From Lateolabrax maculatus (lineage: Eukaryota > Chordata > Actinopteri > Acropomatiformes > Lateolabracidae): DNA of 64,000 nt. Position 1 is the stretch's first letter, and each line of letters begins with the position of its first letter. A model generated the notes under the pieces. It was not told the origin of the DNA and ran no database searches. It worked only from the letters and a program-made list of their open reading frames with translations. The stretch is from NCBI GenBank assembly GCA_031216445.1, contig CM062216.1:8181501-8245500 (forward strand), given 5' to 3'. A program made the position numbers and the translations under genes. Positions 37,864 through 47,637 of this stretch are shown in pieces.

Positions 37864-38189
37864 GCCTGGGACCCAGAAGAATCTGCGAGGTCATGTTTCA
37901 TTTGCTCTGGCAGATACGTCTGGCCCCTCTCCCATTCTAACTGATTTCCTAAACGGACTGGACGTTACATTTTCTCTAAAAGTAAAACAAACAACTGCAC
38001 TTAAACTCTATGTTGATAAGAAATATGTGTTTGCCAAACTTCTGACAGGATGTAACGTCTGACAGGACGGTGTTTCATCGCTCTGATTGGTTGTCTCCGC
38101 CCATCAATAACGCCCCTTGGAAATAAAAAAATGAACTGAGAGGCTCCAGACTAATACACATTTGCGAGTTAGTCTGGCGATGCCAGCCT
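37864..38189. mobile_element. 326-bp MITE with target duplication and subterminal hairpin
   Basis: Starts 'gcctgggacccagaag' and ends 'tctggcgatgccagcct', flanked on both sides by 'taagata' (37857-37863 and 38190-38196). Including the next base, it is an 8-bp duplication with one mismatch, as hAT elements make. Near the right end, ccagactaat and gttagtctgg (38146-38155 and 38168-38177) form a hairpin. I recall the full ends as TAGCCTGG...CCAGGCTA, which would be short inverted repeats. No transposase is encoded. A terminal hairpin is also a Helitron trait, so the class is not certain. A terminal fragment of the same family lies at 58668-58733. Confidence 0.65.
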
Positions 38190-38196
38190 TAAGATA

Positions 38197-39220
38197 AGAG
38201 GGGCCAGGGACAGATTTTGAGATCAAGAGCGATAGTAACCTCATTATCCAAAGCATCAAAGACATCAGAGACATTGTCAAACAAGTTGGGAGAAGGCAAA
38301 AGTATTTTGACATGCTAAGCCCATCAGGTGAGGGCTACTAGTGTTTGTTTTTCAGCACACAAAGTAAATGGCAAATTATCATCCAGGTATTTCAAACTGG
38401 TATTTTGTCTGATTAGGCCTTAAATACACTAAGGTCAAGCAATATCCAACCAAAATCATCTTAAGCGTTTGTCTGTTAATATTTCCCCCTCATGCAAGGC
38501 AACACAGTTGATTTCAGGTATCAAACATACACCCAAAGAGTACACTGTAATTTCTGCTCTCTCAGCAGACACATATCATTATTAAGGAAATGCTGGTTAA
38601 AATGGAGCAAAATGTATATGTGTATAAATTTTTGCAAGGACAAAGCATGGAAAAAAGCAAAAAGTTTAAAAATGTTCTCCTTTTCAAAAAACTTCATGAT
38701 TCATTGCATACTAGATTCAGTGAATTTATCTGGTTTGTTGTTTCTTTGTTGTCTTTTGTTGATTTGATTCTATACAGAAAATAGCTTTGAAAACCCTGTG
38801 GGGGAAATATATTTCTATGAACAATACTTATTTGCCCATGAAAATTATTCTTTCATGACAGGTGTTTTTATTTCAGTGTACCAGCCCTTGGCAGGCGCGC
38901 CAGAACGTTAATTTCTGACACTGTTCCCTTTCTGAGGGGTTTCAGGGAGCCGACGGAAGGGCCTAAAAGTCAGGTGTCTGTCAGAGCCCTGACAGACACA
39001 GCTGGACAGATCTGGTTCGATTGATAGCCGTGGAGGCAAAGGGCCCACTCCTCCCTCCCGGTGGCAGCAGCAATCTCGGGGCTTAGTGAGTGTTATCTGT
39101 CCTTCAGATCAACCACAGTGACAGTCAATAAGCTCTGGCAGCACCCGACCCCCTGTGTTTACAACTTTACACTCAACAACACATTGCTACAACACAAACT
39201 TTGTGTCACAAGTGCCACAA
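38197..39220. other. non-coding DNA with GC-rich segment and short hairpin
   Basis: 38870-39180 is clearly richer in GC than its surroundings. It contains an AscI site (ggcgcgcc) and a perfect 11-bp hairpin with a 4-base loop at 38974-38999 (gtgtctgtcag, agcc, ctgacagacac). No open frame in it looks coding, and no repeat is recognised. Confidence 0.55.
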
Positions 39221-39264
39221 TATCTATCCATCTATCTGTCTGTCTATCTGTCTATCTATCTATC
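39221..39264 (+). repeat. (TATC/TGTC)n microsatellite
   Basis: About eleven tetranucleotide units, mainly TATC with TGTC and CATC variants. No LINE 3' tail is recognisable directly upstream. Confidence 0.95.
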
Positions 39265-42229
39265 GCACTGAATTATTGAACTATAGAATATAGTCGTGTA
39301 CAGAAATGGTGATTGTGGGATGCTGACAGTTTGCAAACTTGTATCAGTGATTAAGTGAAATGTCTTTAAGGTAAATGTTTTCAGTGAACTTTAAGGGAGC
39401 TGTAACATTTTAAAATGCCTGTAGGTGGCACAGAATGGGTAAATATATATATAATATAATAGCAATGTTAAACAACGGTATGTATTAGTAAAAGCAGCAT
39501 ACTTGCCGGTAAGTGGTAGGTACTGCTCTGCAATACACAACACTACCTTACAACATAATAAGAGAACAAAACAAAAACGAGGGACAGTAGAAGGAACAAG
39601 ACAAATGACAACTGTTTTGTAATGTATCAAAGCAGCAATTGTTATCAAGATAGATTGGCAAGGATTATAATTATGTTGAGGTCCAAGCAGGTAATCAGGG
39701 TTGTTGAGGACTCAGGTCCCAAGGCACAGAGCCAATGATTGAGGTGATCTTTTCATTTCAGCAATACGATATTTTTAGTTACAAAATTCTTAAAATAAAC
39801 CGATTAGAGCAGGGATGGATGGAGTAAGAATGAAAAATGGCCCAATGACAAAATAGTACAGGAAGAAATTTGTTGGTGAATAGACTGGTGAGTAGTCAAG
39901 TCAGAAGAAAATAAAAATGAAAATTCCTACCTCATTAAATTATCTATTTAGTAATTTTTGCACTGACTTAACACACTTTTGTTGGTGAATGGAGACTTAA
40001 AAAACATTCAGATTTGCTGGGCTGAGATCATTGACAGCTAATGGCTCCTTACCTACCTACAGATAAACACCTACCATTATATATCAGGAAAGACATGATT
40101 GGACACAGGGATGCCAAGGTCAAAGATCTATGGGGGCATGGAAATAATCATCTATTGCATGTGGACAGTGATGGCCTTTATTAGCTCCATGAAGGACCTT
40201 GTATTGTTAATGTTATGGTTTTTGTTAAGCTGTGTCTGTGGGTAGCTGTTAGAAGTGACATTGCATGACTATGATTTGATTCTGCAGCAATATTGTAGTC
40301 AGAACATTAATCTAGGTTGAGAATATGCTCTGAATCTTTTCCATGTCTGTGATGAAATAGACTGTATTTTATATTTCAGCTTTCTTGCATTTCAGTGATT
40401 TAATCAATCTGGAACTGATTTCGACCTCAATGTGTAATATCCTTGGCTGGATGGTTCTGCACATTTGTGAAAAGAGGCATTTCACTGGGTGTGAAGACAA
40501 ACAGTAACTTGGACAACTTCAGTCCTAGTTGGCCGGAATTCATTACAGTACATCGTCAGGGTTTTACATTCATGTTCCTTATCTGAGACTGAAATAACCA
40601 CAACAGTACCTGGGCATGATTACCTGTGATAATGTAAATTTTAAGAAGGAACCATGTCTATTGACAGTATATATTGACAGAAACATGCTGCAGCAGACGT
40701 ATCAAAATAATGAAACAATAGGTTTCACCACAGGACTGTTAGCAGAGAAATGCTGAAGTGAGGTAGGCCCAGTGATGTAAGTAGCCGCTGGAGGATCTCA
40801 GCCTCTTAATGAAGAGAACAGAGAGTCTCATCCATCAGCTTTAGACAGTGTCATATCTCTGCAGAGTGAGAACAAAGGGGAAGTGGGGACTATTCTGCCA
40901 TGTGGCGGAATAAGCTTTTCAATTAATAAACATTTACAGTCCAATCGTGACACTGTGAAAACAATATAAGACTTTCATCGATAACTTAGACACAAAATAA
41001 CTTTTGGGTCAGTGTGGCAGCTTCAGTTGATTGTTGACTCTGCTGCAGGGATGCTGCGGCAGACATGTCGTGCTGCGTCCGTGCCCAATATATTTCGGCT
41101 GTTACTGTCTGCGAACAACCCTTTGCTCTACCTGTCAGTTTGAATGTAGAAAAGATATTACAACTAAATTGAAGTGGCCGTGGGTTGAATCACTTAAATT
41201 CGTTCAAATGTAAAGCTATTAAATTATATAGATTGATAAATCGATACCCTCGGCTTACAATGGAATGACTTGCTTTTTCTTGTGGTTTCAATGTGTGTGA
41301 TGACTTGACAAGAAATGCAAAGGCTTCTCTCTGCAGCAACTAAGTCAAAGCCAAGTGATAATGACTCCTTGTCATTGTCAGGTTAGTGTTGTAATTTGTG
41401 ACTTTGCTCAAAGCTGCGCCTGATATGGGAGTCGTCACCACAGCTGTAGTAGTGCAATGTCAGCGATTTCTCTAAAAACATTTTAAATGTATGCATATGT
41501 TGCCGCATTAGCATCTTCAGGCGCAGCAAGTGTGGGCTCTTTAAATGGATCCAACTGAGCAGAAAAGTGCCACTCTGACTCGCAGTCCCAACAGTTGTTA
41601 CAGTTATTAGCTCTTTAGCTCTTGCCTGCTCACCGCTATGCATTTTCAACATCTATGACTTTTCCTCCAGGCCGCTAAATCTCTCAGGTGAAGACAATGA
41701 CTGATGAAATGAGAGGCTTATTTTTGGCTGTAATAAAAGCTAAAAAAAAAACAAAAAAAACAATCTACCACAAACAGAACAAGCAATTATTTTCAGTAAT
41801 GCCTCACATCAGACCCATAAGATTATACTTTCAGAAGAGGAGGTTGCTAAAGCTCCAGTTCTAGAGGGAAATGAAGAGAGGCAGAGTTTGCATCATGCGC
41901 ATGGATGGTAAAACAACTTAATGGCGGGGGAACGGCCTGAACAAAGCAAACAAATTCTGATGACTCAATATGAGATACATTTGTCCGAATCTAAAACATC
42001 ACTGAATTATATGTTCCATTTGTGTAAGTTATTTTGTTCCCTTCCATACATTTTCAAGAGCACTTTCAAAAGAGCACTCTCTGGTTTTCTTTTAAATTCT
42101 ATGTTAATGGATTTTATAAATGCAGCATCTTAGCTTAGAGTCATATGCTATCTCTAAGTGATCAGATATGAGCAGCAGGCCAGACTAAAAGCTTCAATAG
42201 CAAGAGGAAAGTCTGCAGTCAGGAGAAGT
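39265..42229. other. unique non-coding DNA
   Basis: No gene or repeat recognised. Minor AT-rich and poly-A stretches lie near 39440 and 41740-41760. Confidence 0.6.
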
Positions 42230-42432
42230 GTGTCGGTCTGTGCTGACCTCGCCATCTGTTGCAGTTGTACGAGCCTAGCCACACGCATGCAGAGCTGACC
42301 GTATGGAGGCAGAGCTACCGAAGCGTCTCGGTGTTATTTATCTTCCGGAGCAACGTACCGCAGCCTCCCAGTGAGCCTCCCACCGCACGGCCATGCCTCA
42401 AGCCATGAGTGTAACGTGATCCTCGCTTCAGT
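42230..42432. other. CpG-dense patch, unidentified
   Basis: About 16 CpG dinucleotides in roughly 200 bp, against a CpG-depleted background. Two frames on the plus strand stay open through much of it: one reads ELTVWRQSYRSVSVLF and another MEAELPKRLGVIYLPEQ. A weak acceptor-like 'gccatctgttgcag' precedes it. It could be a young transposon fragment, a small CpG island or an exon; I recognise no protein family. Confidence 0.5.
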
Positions 42433-42745
42433 TGGTTAGTCCTACACTCCCAGACCTCTAATGGAGAAAATGTCTTCAAGATCTCAGTTAACAGTCAATA
42501 AGGAACAGCGTGGGTGTTGGTGCTCATGCGCATAATCAGACTTCATAGGTTCATGCGTTAATGGTGAGAGAGGCAGTGGCAGGACCGTTCCCCTCTGAGC
42601 TGCTGCTTTTTTCATTAATATACTAGTGTGGATAATGATCCAGAAAAGATTAAGACCTCAGAGATGAAATAATGGCTGTATGTATCTACCTCCCTTCCTT
42701 ATTCTCCCTGATTTCCCTCACACTTACCCTATGTATCAGTGCATA
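42433..42745. other. unique non-coding DNA
   Basis: Nothing recognised before the hAT insertion. Confidence 0.55.
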
Positions 42746-42753
42746 CTGTAGGA

Positions 42754-43572
42754 CAGTGGTTTCCAACCTTACTGGCTGGCAACTCTTTGAAGAATCAAGC
42801 TTATTGTCTTATTTTCTTATTGTCAACAAATCCTGTGAAAAGACCAAAATGAGCAATGCGCTAGTACTTTCATTCATAAGTAAATTTTGAGGTCACAAAT
42901 AGAGTCCATAGTTTCTTACATTTTTAAAAGAGACTCAGTCATTTCCTAAAACAGCTGGGCACTCTTTTTAGAAAATGTCACTCAAACAGGAGTAGATGAG
43001 GCATTTGCTGAGGTCTATTGTTAGTGGCGGATTAAAACACATCTGGTGCTCTCGTAGGTATTTTCAGCAGCTTGACGGCGTATGTGGGATTGATTGAAAA
43101 TAAACTATAATAATAAAGGAACATGTCATGTTTTTATGGTTTTTGAACAACTATTGCGGTCCTCTGCACAGAGGAAGAAGATATATCACACCTTGGCTTG
43201 ACAGTTCTTGTAAGTATAATCAGTTGATTTTTGGTTTTGATCTTTTCATGGGATTTGTTGCCAACAGAAATATAAAATGTAGTTAGGCTTAACTTAACTT
43301 AATTAAACCGTGTTTAATTGCGACTTCTTTTCACAGGTTGCAAACATCTATTAGCTATTTCTCTAAACTTCTCAAATTTTTTCATCTAAACAACTTCTAA
43401 AGGCCTGAAGAGGTAAAACTATCCAGTATTTTACAAGAAAAAAGCAAAGATCAGAGAAATTTAAGAAAAAAATCAGAAAATTATTTTCTTCTTTCGTGTC
43501 CCATGAGATATCTCACGAGCCCTCGTCTACGACCTCTGGCATGGGTCTCGACCCTCAAGTCCAGAACCACTG
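42754..43572. mobile_element. 819-bp non-autonomous hAT transposon with perfect 8-bp target duplication
   Basis: The left end is cagtggtttccaacctt and the right end, reverse-complemented, is cagtggttctggacttgagg. These are the ends of the CAGTGGTTCCCAACC family of hAT elements, well known in vertebrates. The 8-bp word ctgtagga lies directly outside both ends (42746-42753 and 43573-43580) without mismatch, the size hAT transposases produce. The interior has no transposase frame; the only notable open frame (42672-42890) crosses the left boundary. Several mismatches in the ends suggest moderate age. Confidence 0.9.
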
Positions 43573-43580
43573 CTGTAGGA

Positions 43581-44231
43581 GACATGAACACTTGATTCTC
43601 TGCCATGTGAACTGAAAAAAGAGTTCCTCTTCTGCATCGCTACACTCCAGTATCTCCAGAGAAATACCAGATCAGTCAGCTGTTAAGTGATTAAAATATC
43701 ACTCCTTCCATTTTTGAAATTGATTGATTTGGTCTTAAGTCTTGGTTTGCCCGTCCCAGCAGGAGGCCCTGTGGATGTCAGTTATTTTCAAGCCACTTTC
43801 TGTCAGACTCCCCCTCATTCATTTCTGTCAGAGGCGTTACACCCACCCAACTACTTTTCAAGCATTTGCATTGTTTGTCATCTTTGTTCACAATAAACTA
43901 TCACAGCCATAAAATCATGTGTGACTGACTGTATTCCACAGTATGTGTCTGAAATAAAGGTTCCACATTAAGGGTGGATGATGTGATGCTTTTAGATCTT
44001 GAAGGCGTCCACAATCTACTATTCAGGAGATTGCAGTAGTTAATGTCCTCATACTTAGCAGACCCGCATTACGTGAACAAACCAATAGAGTAATGTAGCC
44101 AACTACATGGATATGCTGATTGGACAATTTACTTCACGTGGCTCTTCCTTGGGTGAGGTATTGTACACAATTCAACGTAAATTATAGCTATTGTATGATG
44201 TATTATCATAGATTATGAGCTTAAGAACTGA
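43581..44231. other. unique non-coding DNA
   Basis: No gene recognised. It lies between the hAT element and the BED zinc-finger fragment. I could not find a matching element end upstream of the fragment. Confidence 0.5.
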
Positions 44232-44461
44232 ATGTCAGTGGTTTGGGAGTGGTTTGGCTATGCAGTGTCTGATATTTCCCCAGCCAAAGTTATCTGTAAA
44301 CTTTGTCGAGCAATGGTAGGTTCTTCTGGAGGTAATACAACAAATATATTCAACCACCATAAAAGAAAGCACCCAAAATAATATGCCCACAGTGCTTCAG
44401 GCAGCTACTCAGAATTGCAACACGTTTTAAGCTTGGCAGTCCATGCATCCAATGTGGATTG
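44232..44461 (+). pseudogene. BED zinc-finger fragment of a hAT transposase (broken)
   Basis: From the ATG at 44232 the frame reads 49 codons to a TAA at 44379-44381. The product has the BED zinc-finger layout: aromatic start (VWEWFGY, residues 4-10), zinc ligands C22 and C25 in ICKLC, and histidines at 42-43 and 47 in NHHKRKHPK. BED domains bind DNA and sit at the N terminus of hAT transposases and of host ZBED proteins derived from them. The same frame continues after the stop (YAHSASGSYSELQHV) to a TGA at 44459, so the TAA looks like a nonsense mutation in a longer protein. No catalytic core or dimerisation region follows. A host ZBED exon is less likely because no splice sites flank it. 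The hAT element ending at 43572 is close, but no shared boundary links them. Confidence 0.8.
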
Positions 44462-45739
44462 AAACGAGATCTGCAATTTTTATTTTGTTTGGAACAGTCC
44501 TTTTTTTTTTTTCAAATTTCAAAGTGAATATTTTTCACTGTGATTGTTATGAAATTCTCTCACCTGAAGGTGAAGTTTGGGAGTTCAGAACTGCAGTACA
44601 TTCAATATGTTGGGCCAAAATCAATCCAAAAAGCACCCATAGCAATACACATTCCCTTAAAAAACAGCTATGTCTCATTTCAAAGTGTCCTTTTTAAAAA
44701 CTGACATTTGGGGGCATTTGTAGTGTATTTGGTTCATATCATTAGTATGATGGGATAAAATAGTAAAAGACAGGGTCTAAATATTAAACTGGAGCTGACA
44801 TTGTGTTTTAAAAGTGGTCCTGTTTTCTCGTTCTCATTTCTTTCTCTGTGTCTCCAACCTTTTGTCATCCATTGTTCCTTTTTTTGTCTCTGACACATGA
44901 ATACCTCAGACTGCCCTCTGTGAGTTATAAAAAACAGGCCCAGTTATTGCCTCATGTATTGAAATCTCAGAGCAAGGTAATATTTCCCAGACAAATCTTT
45001 TCATTGCAGCTATTCACTGATTCCCACCCTTTCAGGCTTTCAATTTTTTAATTCAAGCAAACAAAGCGTTCCTTTGTTCCTTGAATTATAGGTGTTTTTT
45101 TGACACAAAACAGACTAGGATTGTAATAGACTGTGAATAACAGCATGACCTTAAGAAAATAGTTGCCGCCACGGCAAAAAATGTAATAAAAACACATAAG
45201 AAAACAAAACATTCCTTGATCAATCATTAATCTAACATATTACTGACTCGCCCCGGAATTACGATTCTCGCCACCTGTCCTTGAGCATGTATTACACAGT
45301 TTAGTCAGTTCAAAAGTTAAGTTACGGTACTAATTAAAAAAAAAATTTGTTTCCTCAGGTATTTTACAAGGAAAATAAAAGCAGGCGAGGTAGGTAAACA
45401 GAGCCGGCATTTAGTAAGCCAGATTATATCCATACTGTATGTGTATAATATCAAGAGAGATACAATTATGTAGCCTAAATTAAAGTGATAGCATATGTAG
45501 GGTTGTTGCAGTGAAGGAATTTCCCCTGTGGTGAATAAGGTGGCTCATGCGAAATATGCTCTAGTATGGCAGTGCTATATTGTATTGTCGGTTTTTAAAT
45601 GTGCCATTTCTCCTCTACTCTTCACCTGCTGTTACTTGAGCCACTCAGCCCTGACCATCAGACCTCCCTGTGCGTAGCCTGTGTGGAGCAGCAGAGAGTG
45701 ACGGTGAATGTGTGCAGAGCAGAGGGAAGGGTTAGCAGT
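44462..45739. other. unique non-coding DNA
   Basis: No gene recognised. Poly-T lies near 44500 and an AT-rich stretch near 45330-45380. Confidence 0.55.
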
Positions 45740-45960
45740 CGAGTTGTCAATCCTGGCCGTAGGCTTACATTTCAAATGATAATTTGGGCTGCGGTCAAAA
45801 CATTCTGGGTTTAAGCCCCGACAAAATGACCTGGCAACGCTGATAGCGGTTGTGGCGGTAGCTTGCCAGTAGCGCGGTTTTGCAATATTACGGTTATCGC
45901 GACTGCCCAAACATATCTTACCTCTGCAGATCACGGGCTCTGAACCGCAGTTGGGAGACG
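45740..45960. repeat. CpG-rich block, probable transposon fragment
   Basis: Contains 'ctggcaacgctgatagcggt', 'agcttgccagtagcgcggtt' and 'ttgcaatattacggttatcg', far richer in CpG than its surroundings. The style matches subterminal parts of fish MITEs I recall, but I cannot place the family or the ends. A 100-codon minus-strand frame (45632-45934) crosses it and has no domain. Confidence 0.35.
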
Positions 45961-46002
45961 TCCAGTTTTAGGCTATTTTGATTGACTTTTTAAACTGACT
46001 CC

Positions 46003-46111
46003 TACGGTTGCCACCTGTCCCGGCTCGCCCTGTATTGAAAAATAAAATCAGCTTTCCCTTACTGGATCAGTACGTGGTGCGATCTGTCCCGTATTTTTGT
46101 GCACACCCTAC
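46003..46111 (+). mobile_element. truncated hAT-like element end
   Basis: Begins 'acggttgccacctgtcccgg' and continues to 'gatctgtcccgtatttttgt' and 'gcacaccctac'. This is the layout of a fish element end I recall as TAGGGTTGCCACC...GTCCCGTATTTTTGTG. Only about 110 bp is present, with no matching second end nearby and no visible target duplication. Confidence 0.45.
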
Positions 46112-47419
46112 TCTAATGCATACACTACATTTTCACATGCATGGAATGACGAGAAATAATTAAACCAAGAATACCTAGAATGAAAGGCAAGTTGTCTGTC
46201 ACTCAACCTCATCGTTGCCCTGGCTCCGGAGACTCGGACCCGTGTTTTTTTAGAAATGTATTTTCAGTTGCCTATGGTGCAGCATAGAGAGCAGAGGACG
46301 CAGAGTGGAATCGCTCAATTGATAATAATCCAGAATTGTACTGCATTTAGAGTCATCATGTGATAGTTACCTAGGCTCTGCCATTCTCAAGATACACAAC
46401 ATCTCTTAACCAGATGTAAGCAGAAGATCCACTCCCTCCGCACGTACGCGTGTGTGTGAGAGGGAGAGGGAGAAATTTAACCAATAACCCACTTGGTGGA
46501 ACTTAATCTTCCGAAGGCTTGCCAGCCCCAATTCTTCCTGAAAGGTGTTGGTCTGATGGTTAAAATTAGATTTCTTGCATTTTTTTTTTTTTTATTAGAT
46601 GTATTATATGTATATATGTTCACATGACCCGGAGATAAATTAGCAATTATTTTTCACACATCACATTTCCCTCACACTGGAACAGGTTGCTCTTTATTCC
46701 AATCTTTACAGAGCTGTTCTGATCAGGGTGACAGTAAAAAATAAACAATTTCAGTTATCTGCCAAAGTGGTCTCTTGGGTCTACCAGGTCATTTGCATTT
46801 CTGAGTATATCAATGGGTTTTTGCTTCTTCCAAATATACCAAAATGGTTATTTTGACAGAACAAATATTTTGCTCATGTCTACGAGCTGATGTTTTAATG
46901 CTTAACATAATTTAATTGAACTGTGCTTTACTCTTATTGACTCTCTATTTCCTTTACAATCATGTTGAGAGTAGCTTTGAAGTTGATGCATAAAAAGCAC
47001 AAACTGGTGCATAAAAATATAAAAATTCACCAGAATTCCCGAATGAAATCAAGTGTCTGACACTCATGAGGAGATTCCTGAGCTTCATTTGTGCAACCCC
47101 CCTCCCAGTCACATTGCCCCCACAGCAAACCTTGTGTTCCGCAGGAAACACTGATCCTTGTATAACTGACCGGTTTTGATATTATAGTTTTGAGAAAAAG
47201 TTTGCTGGAGAGCAGGTTTTCCAGAACTTGGTATACTGTTTACTGCAGGCCAATAACAGATTGCAGGAACATATGGTTCAGTGTTGTGGCGACGCTTAAG
47301 TAAAGTCTACACTGGCTGCACAATGCGAGCAGTGTGACGGCAGCATGTGAATCTTAAATATGAAACATATATCAAACTACACAACAGTGTGGTGTGTAAT
47401 TAATATTTGTGCCATCTCG
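46112..47419. other. unique non-coding DNA
   Basis: No gene recognised. Poly-T lies near 46580-46592. Confidence 0.55.
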
Positions 47420-47637
47420 ATCACCTGCAACATTTAAAAGCTGCTTATCAATATCATAATGTTCATACAGTGTTGGTATGTAACAGTATGAAAAGGGTGG
47501 CCTTGTGCACAATTTGCTGATAATTCCTCTTTACTTTTGTTTATGTCAAGTTTTGAAGGACTTATACTTGTGTTTTAGTATGTTTTACACTCTAGTATTT
47601 CCATTTTTACTTAAATTAAGGATCTAAGTACCATTTT
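47420..47637 (+). repeat. percomorph hAT-type MITE remnant, family H
   Basis: Landmarks in order: 'cacctgcaacatttaaaagc', 'tgcttatcaatat', 'tttacttttgtttatgtcaa', 'ggacttatacttgtg', then 'tacttaaattaaggatctaa'. This matches the right half of a percomorph element I recall as ending ACTTAAGTAAAGGATCTGAATACTTCTTCCACCACTG. The terminal ~20 bases are missing here, and the copy is old. Confidence 0.65.
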
